A model generated the notes under the pieces. The model had not been told where the DNA came from. It made no database searches and was given only the letters and a program-made list of their open reading frames with translations. From the NCBI GenBank assembly GCA_019420345.1, contig JAHZHI010000008.1:1-36594 (forward strand): DNA of 36,594 nucleotides, given 5' to 3'. Source of the stretch: Peptococcaceae bacterium. GTDB lineage: Bacteria; Bacillota; Peptococcia; Peptococcales; Peptococcaceae. How positions within the stretch are numbered: the first letter of the stretch is position 1; each line of letters starts with the position of its first letter. Of this stretch, positions 22,966 through 29,690 are shown piece by piece. Both the position numbers and the translations under genes were made by a program.

Positions 22966-22993
22966 AAACCGGCAGTTTTCTGCCGGTTTTTTT
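22966..22993 (+). terminator. Intrinsic terminator after the XRE gene
   Basis: AAACCGGCAG (22966-22975) pairs with CTGCCGGTTT (22980-22989), loop TTTT, followed by a T-run. Confidence 0.9.
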
Positions 22994-22995
22994 GG

Positions 22996-23024
22996 TTCAC
23001 AATCGGTAACGTATTTGTTATAAT
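22996..23024 (+). promoter_or_regulatory. Promoter of zinc-ribbon paralogue C
   Basis: TTCACA (22996-23001), a 17-nt spacer, then a perfect TATAAT (23019-23024), about 60 nt before the gene at 23084. Confidence 0.7.
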
Positions 23025-23083
23025 GAAGAGACAATCATGTGTAAGACAGCGGCAAGCGCCGCTTTGAGAAAGGAGGGCTCGTG

Positions 23084-23434
23084 ATGCATGCACGCTGTCA
23101 ATATTGTGGCAGAGAGACCATCGACGGCAGAGATTTTTGCAGCGCCGACTGTGAAGAACAGTATCAGGCCGCGAAAGGAACAACGCTGACAGATGTCAAA
23201 CGGCTGCTCATTGGGTTTGCAGTGAGTTTGTTGATTATTCTCTTTGGCCCAGTGACTGGCAATCAGCCGATGGTGGGGATCGGCGTGGCAATCTTGGGAT
23301 TTTTTATTGCCAAGTGGCCAATGGCAACACCGGAAACGGTCGACGCCGTCGGTTACATTCCATCCCATGAGATTTGCCGTGCCATTGGTGTGACCATCGT
23401 TCCTGTTGGGCTCTTCATGACGCTGATGATGTAA
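23084..23434 (+). CDS. Zinc-ribbon membrane protein, paralogue C
   Basis: A 116-residue diverged member of the family seen at 21181 and 21731. The zinc ribbon C-Q-Y-C-G-R-E and F-C-S-A-D-C-E-E-Q-Y is kept. Three hydrophobic helices follow, with W-P-M-A-T-P-E-T-V in place of W-P-F-C-T-P. AAAGGAGGG supports the ATG at 23084 over the GTG at 23081. Unlike A and B it has its own promoter and terminator. No function known. Confidence 0.75.
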   Translation: MHARCQYCGRETIDGRDFCSADCEEQYQAAKGTTLTDVKRLLIGFAVSLLIILFGPVTGNQPMVGIGVAILGFFIAKWPMATPETVDAVGYIPSHEICRAIGVTIVPVGLFMTLMM

Positions 23435-23450
23435 GTGTCATCACAATAGA

Positions 23451-23488
23451 AAAAGACAGTTTCCAAGAAAACGGAAACTGTCTTTTTT
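23451..23488. terminator. Bidirectional terminator between converging genes
   Basis: AAAAGACAGTTTCC (23451-23464) pairs with GGAAACTGTCTTTT (23473-23486), 14 bp, T-runs on both strands. It serves the zinc-ribbon gene and the minus-strand lipoprotein gene. Confidence 0.9.
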
Positions 23489-23495
23489 GTTGGCG

Positions 23496-23879
23496 TTATT
23501 TTGACGCTTCTTCCAGGCATTGTGCGACGGCGGCGCGTAAGCCGCTGGATGTATGCGTGGCCCCTGAAACACTGTCGACGTCATAGGTTTGGTTGTCGAT
23601 CATCTCAGGAATCATTGATTTGAGCGCTTCGCCGCCATATTGTGGCGTTTCGTCGTTGTCACCGGCTTCGATGTCTGCAATGCGTCCGTCGGCAATGATG
23701 ACAGTGACGGTAAAGCTGCCAGCGTAGCCGTCGGCCTGTGCAGTGTAGGTGCCATCGGTCCAGGTGCCGGGCTCGGAGATGGTGTACGATGGTTCGCTGG
23801 TTTCTTCTGTGCTGCCGCCGCAGGCGGAAAGAACAGGAACGAGCAAAAGCATCAAACAGGCAATGAGAATGTATTTCAT
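23496..23879 (-). CDS. FMN-binding domain lipoprotein
   Basis: A 127-residue exported lipoprotein. The signal peptide ends in the lipobox L-S-A-C with Cys20. The rest is an FMN-binding domain: G-T-Y-T-A-Q-A-D-G-Y, then V-I-I-A-D-G-R-I-A-D-I, and at the end D-S-V-S-G-A-T-H-T-S-S (residues 102-112), the motif to which FMN is linked through a phosphoester on Thr or Ser by ApbE in related proteins. It probably carries electrons outside the membrane in an extracellular flavin chain. AAAGGAG lies upstream. Its promoter faces away from the nitroreductase promoter. Confidence 0.92.
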   Translation of the reverse strand: MKYILIACLMLLLVPVLSACGGSTEETSEPSYTISEPGTWTDGTYTAQADGYAGSFTVTVIIADGRIADIEAGDNDETPQYGGEALKSMIPEMIDNQTYDVDSVSGATHTSSGLRAAVAQCLEEASK

Positions 23880-23910
23880 GATGGACTCCTTTGCTTGCAG
23901 TTTTGCTTTT

Positions 23911-23939
23911 ATTGTAACGTGTTGCGCTAAAGATGTAAA
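23911..23939 (-). promoter_or_regulatory. Promoter of the FMN-binding lipoprotein gene
   Basis: On the minus strand: TTTACA (23939-23934), a 17-nt spacer, then TACAAT (23916-23911). Confidence 0.65.
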
Positions 23940-23964
23940 CGAAGAAGTTCATGCTGGTGTTGAA

Positions 23965-23993
23965 TTGACGTAACTGGCTGGAGATGGTACTCT
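23965..23993 (+). promoter_or_regulatory. Promoter of the nitroreductase gene
   Basis: TTGACG (23965-23970), a 17-nt spacer, then TACTCT (23988-23993), 33 nt before the ATG at 24026. Confidence 0.55.
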
Positions 23994-24025
23994 TTTTAGA
24001 AAGAACATGAGGAGAGGTGACATTC

Positions 24026-24856
24026 ATGGCGAATGAGGACATCATAGCGACCATCCGTCAGCGTAAAAGTGTGCGTACCTTTGAAAAGCGGCCGCTGACC
24101 AATGACGATCGTGCCACGGTGCAGGCGCTGATGGCTGCGGTGGATAATCCTTTTGGCGTTGATGTGCGCCTGCATCTGCTTGAAGCAGGTACAAGCGGCG
24201 AAAAACTCAGTACTTATGGCGTTGTTCGCGATGCCAGCGCGTACATAGGTGCTGAGACTGTTTGGCAGTCTTTGGCGCCCCTGGCATTGGGCTATCAATT
24301 GGAGAGTTTTGTTCTTGGCGCAACAGCGTGCGGACTGGGCAGTGTTTGGCTGGGCGGCACTTTTAAGCGCGCCGCCTTTGCGAAGGCGATGGGTGTGGCA
24401 GAAGACAGATGGTTTCCAGTGGTTATCCCGATTGGCTATGCGGCGCGCCGCCGTTCCACGGCTGAGCGTGCGCTGCGGCATGTGACCAAGGCCGACGAGC
24501 GAGAGATGTGGCGCGATTTGTTCACCCAGGATGGGTTCCAGGTGCAGCTTTCAGAAGAAGCCGCCGAAAGCTACGCCGTGCCGCTTGAAATGCTGCGGCT
24601 GGCGCCGTCTGCTGCCAACGGGCAGCCATGGCGCGTTGTTAAATGCGGTAATCTTTTTCATTTTTATGAAACCCACAAGCCGAGCCTGGGTCAGGAACAG
24701 GTGCGTCTGCGCCACATTGATTTAGGCATAGGCATCGCTCATTTTCATTTGACAGCACGCGCACTGGGTCTGCAGGGACACTTTGTGCAGGCACCGCTGG
24801 AAGGCGTGCGCATACCGGAAGACACCTTCTATCATATTTCCTGGTTGGCAGAGTAG
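24026..24856 (+). CDS. Nitroreductase family protein
   Basis: A 276-residue flavoprotein probably made of two halves of the nitroreductase fold, as in TM1586-like enzymes. The N-terminal I-R-Q-R-K-S-V-R-T-F is the usual phosphate-binding start for FMN. A second, weaker half contains L-R-L-A-P-S-A-A-N-G-Q-P-W-R, the typical S-x-x-N-x-Q-P-W motif. G-L-G-S-V-W-L-G lies in between. The substrate is unknown. The start at 24026 has GAGGAGAGG upstream. It is followed 14 nt later by a flavodoxin/ferredoxin gene, its likely electron donor. Confidence 0.88.
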   Translation: MANEDIIATIRQRKSVRTFEKRPLTNDDRATVQALMAAVDNPFGVDVRLHLLEAGTSGEKLSTYGVVRDASAYIGAETVWQSLAPLALGYQLESFVLGATACGLGSVWLGGTFKRAAFAKAMGVAEDRWFPVVIPIGYAARRRSTAERALRHVTKADEREMWRDLFTQDGFQVQLSEEAAESYAVPLEMLRLAPSAANGQPWRVVKCGNLFHFYETHKPSLGQEQVRLRHIDLGIGIAHFHLTARALGLQGHFVQAPLEGVRIPEDTFYHISWLAE

Positions 24857-24870
24857 AGAGGAGCCTATCA

Positions 24871-25632
24871 ATGATTATCAAAGAAATTATATTCAGTCCA
24901 ACAGGTGGCACCAAAGCCGTCGCAGATATTTTGGCGCGGGATCTTGGCGGAGAGCCGTTCATCATGGATCTTACTGCGCGCTTTGCCGATTATGAGCAGG
25001 TGACATTGTCTGATGAAGATGTTGTGATCATTGCCATGCCATGTTATTGTGGGCGCGTGCCGGTGCTGGCTGCTGAACGATTCAAACACATGAACGGCAA
25101 TGGTGCGCGTGCAGTGATTGTGGCCGTGTATGGCAATCGTGCTTACGATGACCAACTGGTGGAAATGCTGGACCTGGCACAGGATGCAGGGTTTCAGGTC
25201 ATTGCCGCTGTTGAAGCGGTTGCGGAACATTCCATCGTGCGTGCCTATGCAGCAGGACGTCCGGATGTTGATGATGCCGCTGTACTGCGCGGCTTTGCCA
25301 AAGACATTGCTAGCAAATTGGCACGTCATGACGACAGTCAGCCGCATGTAACAGGCAATCGTCCCTACAAAGAAGGGCCTTGCGGTGGGATGGTGCCGCA
25401 GGCTGATGAAAAATGCGTGCATTGCGGAACATGCGTGGAAACCTGCCCGACTGGCGCCATTGATCCAGAAAATATGGAAACCGCAGATCCAGCACGCTGC
25501 ATTTCCTGCATGCGCTGCATCGCTGTCTGCCCAACGCAGGCGCGCAGCATCGATGCTAAAAAATTGGCTGGCCTCACAGAACATCTTCGAGAAGTGTGCA
25601 GTGTTCGCAAAGCGCCAGTGCTATATATGTAA
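24871..25632 (+). CDS. Flavodoxin-ferredoxin fusion protein (EFR1-like)
   Basis: A 253-residue soluble electron carrier. The N-terminal half is flavodoxin-like, with the FMN phosphate loop F-S-P-T-G-G-T-K near residues 8-15. The C-terminal part has two complete 4Fe-4S motifs, C-V-H-C-G-T-C-V-E-T-C-P and C-I-S-C-M-R-C-I-A-V-C-P. This fusion is common in clostridia and links flavin and ferredoxin pools. It most likely feeds the upstream nitroreductase. Length is normal and the gene ends at a strong terminator. Confidence 0.92.
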   Translation: MIIKEIIFSPTGGTKAVADILARDLGGEPFIMDLTARFADYEQVTLSDEDVVIIAMPCYCGRVPVLAAERFKHMNGNGARAVIVAVYGNRAYDDQLVEMLDLAQDAGFQVIAAVEAVAEHSIVRAYAAGRPDVDDAAVLRGFAKDIASKLARHDDSQPHVTGNRPYKEGPCGGMVPQADEKCVHCGTCVETCPTGAIDPENMETADPARCISCMRCIAVCPTQARSIDAKKLAGLTEHLREVCSVRKAPVLYM

Positions 25633-25662
25633 TTTCATAGAACAGATAAAAGAATCAAATAC

Positions 25663-25693
25663 AACGGACATCTGCTTGCAGATGTCCGTTTTT
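25663..25693 (+). terminator. Intrinsic terminator after the redox genes
   Basis: AACGGACATCTGC (25663-25675) pairs with GCAGATGTCCGTT (25678-25690), followed by further T. The very short loop means the innermost pairs will be open. Confidence 0.85.
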
Positions 25694-25740
25694 CGCTATA
25701 TGACAGGCTTTTCAGATAAATTTCGTGTTTTCTGAAAACT

Positions 25741-25769
25741 TTGACAGAATGTTCTTTTTGCGCTATACT
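25741..25769 (+). promoter_or_regulatory. Near-consensus promoter of the structured RNA
   Basis: A perfect TTGACA (25741-25746), a 17-nt spacer, then TATACT (25764-25769). It is among the best promoters in the window and is not followed by a protein gene for about 400 nt. Confidence 0.85.
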
Positions 25770-25776
25770 GAATATC

Positions 25777-26063
25777 GTAATCAAGCGGACACCTTCTGAG
25801 GCACACCGTTCGTTTTTCATAAAAACGACGGTGATTCTAAAATAGATTTAGCCTCACTGACGGCCTCCTGTCAGCCGTTTCCGCCATCCATTACACACGG
25901 CTCGCTCGGAAAACGGCCAGCCGTATCCTATTGAATCGATGCCAGCTTTTCATTTTTGCTGCCGGAAAAGCAGGCCGCGAGATAATCCTGACGGCTCCAT
26001 GCCATCCACGCAGGGGCACGGGCAGGTCCGTTGAACAGACTCCACGAAGGGGTCTGTTTTTTT
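25777..26063 (+). ncRNA. Candidate structured non-coding RNA, about 287 nt
   Basis: The RNA runs from a near-consensus promoter to a terminator and has no convincing reading frame. Helices seen: closing stem CAA(G)CGGAC (25782-25790) with GTCCGTTG (26026-26033), ending exactly where the terminator begins; TGAGGC (25797-25802) with GCCTCA (25851-25856), enclosing a 13-bp hairpin 25804-25833; CTGAC/GTCAG (25857-25874); CCGTTTCCG/CGGAAAACGG (25875-25916, one bulge); AGCCGT (25919-25924) with ACGGCT (25991-25996), enclosing GCTTTTC/GAAAAGC (25945-25971). It lacks the RNase P, SRP and tmRNA core sequences I know, has no T-box sequence, and its multibranched shape is unlike 6S RNA. A raiA-type or other large-RNA motif is possible; I cannot identify it. 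Confidence 0.65.
26034..26063 (+). terminator. Terminator of the structured RNA
   Basis: AACAGACTCC (26034-26043) pairs with GGGGTCTGTT (26049-26058), one T-G pair and loop ACGAA, followed by a run of T. Confidence 0.88.
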
Positions 26064-26175
26064 GTGCGTTGATAAGGGATGTTTTCTTTGAGAACAGTGT
26101 ATCGGGCCTATTTGTGTTATACTGAAAGCAGCTGAAAAGTGTTCGGAAAAACGAGAGGACAAAGGGGGCGATGTT

Positions 26176-26904
26176 ATGAGTATCGGTGCGTTTATGTTAT
26201 TTGCAGGCATTGTATTTTTTGCATCGGTTGTGCAGGGTATCAGCGGTTTTGCCTTCGGTATGGTGGTGCTGATGGTTTTTCCTTATTTGTTTGGCTATAC
26301 GAAGTCTTTGGTGCTGGCGTCGCTGATGGCGACAGTGCTGGTGTTCTACAATGCCTATCTGTATCGCAAGTCCATCAACTGGCAATGGGTGCCTTGGTGG
26401 GTTGGTATATTTTTGGTGACCGATCTGCTGAGTGTGATGGTGCTGAAACAAGTGGGTGATAACCCTATTTGGTACAAGCTGATGGGTGTCATTTTTATTT
26501 TGATGGCGCTGTATCTTTTGTGGGGACAGAAAGTGCTGCACGTAAAGGCAAACAAAACATCACTCCTAATTTTGGGCGGCGGCAGCGGCCTCATCATGGG
26601 TGCCTTTGGCGTTGGCGGCCCGCTGATGGCAGCCTTCTTTTTGGAAGCGACAAAAGACAAAGATGAATATCTTGGAACGACACAAATTACTTGTGTCATT
26701 ACAATGGCGCTAGATATTGTTTTGCGTGTGCTTAATGGTATGTTTACAGCAGATCTCGTTGGTTACACACTACTTGGTGCGGTATTCATGGTAGCAGGGT
26801 TGTTGATTGCACGGCGTCTGGTGCGCCATATGGATGCACTAACGATGCGCCACTTTATTTGCTTGGTTGTTTTGGTCGATGGCGTGGTGATGCTATTCCA
26901 TTGA
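26176..26904 (+). CDS. TauE/SafE family permease 2
   Basis: A 242-residue membrane protein of about eight helices with the family pattern V-V-Q-G-I-S-G-F-A-F-G-M-V-V-L-M-V-F-P near the N-terminus and G-G-G-S-G-L-I-M-G-A-F-G-V-G-G-P in the second repeat. It would export sulfite or another small anion. It is closely related to the truncated permease at 36278, which starts with the same V-Q-G-I-S-G-F-A-F. It has a TATACT box at 26118-26123 and AAAGGGGG upstream, so appears to be a single-gene unit. It may be the sulfite valve for the isethionate locus that follows. Confidence 0.85.
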   Translation: MSIGAFMLFAGIVFFASVVQGISGFAFGMVVLMVFPYLFGYTKSLVLASLMATVLVFYNAYLYRKSINWQWVPWWVGIFLVTDLLSVMVLKQVGDNPIWYKLMGVIFILMALYLLWGQKVLHVKANKTSLLILGGGSGLIMGAFGVGGPLMAAFFLEATKDKDEYLGTTQITCVITMALDIVLRVLNGMFTADLVGYTLLGAVFMVAGLLIARRLVRHMDALTMRHFICLVVLVDGVVMLFH

Positions 26905-26926
26905 TGCCTTGTCATTAAAATAATGA

Positions 26927-26961
26927 AAGACCAGTGGTCTAATGTGGCCGCTGGTCTTATT
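26927..26961 (+). terminator. Intrinsic terminator after permease 2
   Basis: AAGACCAG (26927-26934) pairs with CTGGTCTT (26951-26958), extended inward by GG/CC past a mismatch, followed by ATTTAT. The next 100 nt (26962-27060) are AT-rich and show no other feature. Confidence 0.75.
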
Positions 26962-27060
26962 TATAGGGATCATAATAGTATCTTTGATTTAATAAGTACA
27001 ATGATAATATTTTATTTTAAGCTTGTTATCTATCAGTTGATTACGGTAAAATAAATATAG

Positions 27061-27237
27061 TTATTTATTTTTTTGTTGGTCGTTCTTATTTTCAAACGTG
27101 GTATTATCAATTACTATTCCATTTTCCTTGTTATCATCAGGACAAACTATACGTAATCCGCCGGTAAGTAATACTCGATCACGTGCTTCTTCACAACTGA
27201 CTGTTCGGGATTTTTTCCTTTTCTTGAAGAAAGCCAT
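27061..27237 (-). CDS. Hypothetical 58-residue protein
   Basis: A short minus-strand gene starting with M-A-F-F-K-K-R-K-K-S-R-T-V-S-C-E-E-A-R-D-R-V and ending N-K-N-D-Q-Q-K-N-K. AAAAGGAGTTGATACC directly before the ATG is an excellent ribosome binding site, the main reason to call it. The N-terminus is very basic, the middle has G-G-L-R-I-V-C-P-D-D, and the tail is polar. No domain is recognised. A CTCTTC/GAAGAG hairpin (27281-27295) lies in its upstream region. It stands alone between the permease and the LysR gene. Confidence 0.6.
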   Translation of the reverse strand: MAFFKKRKKSRTVSCEEARDRVLLTGGLRIVCPDDNKENGIVIDNTTFENKNDQQKNK

Positions 27238-27315
27238 GGTATCAACTCCTTTTCTGGTTAACTAGCATATTCAGTATAAACTCTTCAAGGAAGAGACGGT
27301 GGCTTATGTTGATCC

Positions 27316-27349
27316 TTTAAGGTGTAAGCTATGTATAGATACACCTAAA
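27316..27349. repeat. Inverted repeat upstream of the LysR gene
   Basis: TTTAAGGTGTA (27316-27326) is nearly complementary to TACACCTAAA (27340-27349), one extra A. It lies 30 nt before a TATAAT (27379-27384) that may be the LysR -10, so it could be an operator for autoregulation. Confidence 0.4.
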
Positions 27350-27426
27350 TCGTGTGATTTAATAAAAGCAATTTATGATATAATGAAATTCTATTGGAAT
27401 GCTGTGTGACGTAAGGGAGGTAAAAT

Positions 27427-28335
27427 ATGCAATTTGAGCAATTGGAGTATTTTATCGAGGTTGTTAAAGCCGGCTCAATCAATGCTGCCAGCAAGAAAGT
27501 ATACATTTCTCAGCAAAATCTTAATAAATCCTTACATAGCTTAGAAAATGAATTAGGGTTTGATATTTTGAATCGTACGCATCGTGGTGTGAGTTTGACA
27601 GAAGAAGGCAAAGTCTTCTTTAATGCAGCGCAGTCCATTGTTGCGCGATTTGATCAAATGCGTGAACAAGTTCAGCGCATGAAAAGCACAAAGGATGAAT
27701 CGCTTAGCGGACGAATGAACATCCATATTTCGCCAATGTTAAGCATTTCTCTTCTTCCAATGGTGTATGTGGATTATATGAACGCTTATCCCGAGGTTCA
27801 AGTATATTGTCAGGAAAAATATAGAGATGATATTATTCGAGAAGTATCGGCAAATGCTGGTGATGTAGGCTTTATCTTGGTTCCTAATACAGTTGATGTT
27901 TTCTTTGAGCACATTCCAGAAAATGTTCAAATGAAGCTGCTGAATACGTATCCGATTTATATGGCGATGTCACCGCGGCATCCGCTTGCCAATCAGCGTT
28001 CTCTTTCACTGCATTCTGTATCGAAGTATCCGTTGATTGTTTATGAGGCAGGAGGATTCAAAGGGATTCATGCTTTTCAGAATATGGAAAATATGCGTGT
28101 TGCTCTTTCAACCAATAATTATTTCATATGTGAAGATTTATTGCGCGAAGGAGAATCGATCATGTATTCCTATCCAAAATACATTGGAAAGCGTGTTTTT
28201 TCTGATTTTGTACATTTGCCTGTTAATGTAAAGAATGTGCATTTTGAGTTATATATGGCCTACAATAAACAGGCGAATAATCAAGAACGGCAGCTGATCA
28301 ATAGTTTTAGTGGTATTTTTCAGCAATATTTATAA
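27427..28335 (+). CDS. LysR-family transcriptional regulator
   Basis: A 302-residue regulator. The N-terminal winged helix is typical: Q-L-E-Y-F-I-E-V-V-K-A-G-S-I-N-A-A-S-K-K-V-Y-I-S-Q-Q-N-L-N-K-S-L, then L-E-N-E-L-G-F-D-I-L-N-R-T and L-T-E-E-G. The remaining 210 residues form the effector-binding domain. Unlike many LysR genes it reads in the same direction as its presumed target, the TRAP-isl operon, from which a terminator separates it. Isethionate or a downstream metabolite is the likely effector; that is inference. GGGAGG lies just upstream. Confidence 0.9.
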   Translation: MQFEQLEYFIEVVKAGSINAASKKVYISQQNLNKSLHSLENELGFDILNRTHRGVSLTEEGKVFFNAAQSIVARFDQMREQVQRMKSTKDESLSGRMNIHISPMLSISLLPMVYVDYMNAYPEVQVYCQEKYRDDIIREVSANAGDVGFILVPNTVDVFFEHIPENVQMKLLNTYPIYMAMSPRHPLANQRSLSLHSVSKYPLIVYEAGGFKGIHAFQNMENMRVALSTNNYFICEDLLREGESIMYSYPKYIGKRVFSDFVHLPVNVKNVHFELYMAYNKQANNQERQLINSFSGIFQQYL

Positions 28336-28428
28336 AGCATAAAACAGCGCATTATTACTCTTTTTAACATTTTATCAATATATAAAAACTAATAAATCAT
28401 AGTTGATACATAGCTTTTTTGTAGGAAA

Positions 28429-28469
28429 CGAGCAATTACATCTATAGGTTGTAATTGCTCGCTTTTTTT
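28429..28469 (+). terminator. Intrinsic terminator after the LysR gene
   Basis: CGAGCAATTACA (28429-28440) pairs with TGTAATTGCTCG (28450-28461), 12 bp, followed by C and seven T. Confidence 0.92.
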
Positions 28470-28482
28470 ATGGAAAAATATC

Positions 28483-28550
28483 TGATAATCTTGTCTCAAT
28501 ATCAATAATATTTATTAAATCAATTAACGTTGCGATTATCTAATTGATAA
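28483..28550. promoter_or_regulatory. Possible LysR binding dyads before the TRAP operon
   Basis: Two dyads are seen: TGATA (28483-28487) with TATCA (28500-28504), 12 nt apart, and TTATC (28536-28540) with GATAA (28546-28550), 5 nt apart. LysR proteins bind interrupted dyads upstream of their targets, but the DNA is AT-rich, so chance matches are possible. No clear -35/-10 pair was found. Confidence 0.35.
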
Positions 28551-28604
28551 AGTGTGGTGGTTTTAAGGAAAAATAATTGTTTGATTATAGAATAAGGAGT
28601 GAGT

Positions 28605-29690
28605 ATGGTGAATAAAAAATCAAGCAAGTATCTAGCAATTTTTCTAGTATTTATTATTCCTATTGCTATGGCTTTTGCAATTCTAACTACTTCCGCTAGT
28701 GGGAGATCTACAAAAAGCGATGATGAAACTTTGGTGTTACGCATTGCAAATCCTCAGGCAACAGGGGATTGTGTCACTGTAGGCTATGAAAAATTGGCAG
28801 AGCTGGTAGAAAAAAAATCAAACGGAAAAATGCGCATTGATCTGTATTCCAATGCTGTACTAGGCAGTGACCGTTCAACAACCGAGTCGGTTCAAGAAAA
28901 TGCTTTAGACATGGCAAGCTGTTCATCGCCAAACTTTGCTGGCTTTATTCCCGAATTTATGGCGTTTGATTTGCCATATATTACAGAACCAAAGTATCAG
29001 GAAAATCTTTACAACGCATTGGATTATGGTGAACTTGGTGATTATTATCGCGAAATTGCACGTTCAAAAGGATTCGAGATTATTATGTTTAGTGAATTCG
29101 GTTATAGAAATTTTGCTACGACGGATACACCACTTGAAACATTGGACGATTTTAAGGGACTTAAATTGAGAACAACGGACAGTCCTGTCGAAATTGCAGT
29201 TGCACGTTCGTTAGGGGCCCAGGCCATGCCGGTTGCTTGGGGAGAAACATATACAGCGTTATCACAGGGCGCCATTGATGGTGAAGGAAATACGTGGTCG
29301 CTGCTGTACAGTGCCAAGCACTATGAAGCTTTGAAGTATGGCATTGAATCCAGACATAATTACTCTATGCATATTCTTGTCATGAATAAAGAGCGGTACG
29401 ATTCGCTGACAGAAGAACAGCGCGACATTCTGGTAGAATGCGCAAAGGAAGCCTTGGATTGGCAGCGTGATAATGCAGCTGTTTTAGCAGATCAAGCACG
29501 GCAGGAAAATGTTGATTCTGGTGTGGAAATTTATGAACCAACCGATGAAGAAATGCAGAACTTTAAAGATGCAACGGCATCTGTATATGATCAGTTCGTT
29601 GGTGATCGCATTCCGCAAAAAGCTGTTGATTTGATAAAAGAAACACAGTCCGATAATTATCAGATGCTTGGGGAGGAGGATAAGCAATGA
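28605..29690 (+). CDS. TRAP transporter substrate-binding protein (DctP type)
   Basis: A 361-residue extracytoplasmic binding protein that should capture isethionate for the TRAP membrane subunits. An N-terminal hydrophobic helix (about 10-30) is a signal or anchor; no lipobox cysteine follows. The body shows L-R-I-A-N-P-Q-A-T-G, F-A-T-T-D-T-P-L-E-T-L-D-D-F-K-G-L-K-L-R-T-T-D-S-P, where the Arg is the conserved DctP anion-binding residue, and W-G-E-T-Y-T-A-L-S-Q-G-A-I-D-G. AAGGAG (28594-28599) favours the ATG at 28605. The gene overlaps the next by 4 nt. Substrate is inferred from islA. Confidence 0.92.
   Translation: MVNKKSSKYLAIFLVFIIPIAMAFAILTTSASGRSTKSDDETLVLRIANPQATGDCVTVGYEKLAELVEKKSNGKMRIDLYSNAVLGSDRSTTESVQENALDMASCSSPNFAGFIPEFMAFDLPYITEPKYQENLYNALDYGELGDYYREIARSKGFEIIMFSEFGYRNFATTDTPLETLDDFKGLKLRTTDSPVEIAVARSLGAQAMPVAWGETYTALSQGAIDGEGNTWSLLYSAKHYEALKYGIESRHNYSMHILVMNKERYDSLTEEQRDILVECAKEALDWQRDNAAVLADQARQENVDSGVEIYEPTDEEMQNFKDATASVYDQFVGDRIPQKAVDLIKETQSDNYQMLGEEDKQ

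Noticed and set aside
25777..26063. T-box or cobalamin riboswitch controlling the permease at 26176
   Set aside because: No T-box sequence or B12-box is visible, the terminator is over 100 nt before the gene, and a separate TATACT box lies between them. A free-standing RNA fits better.
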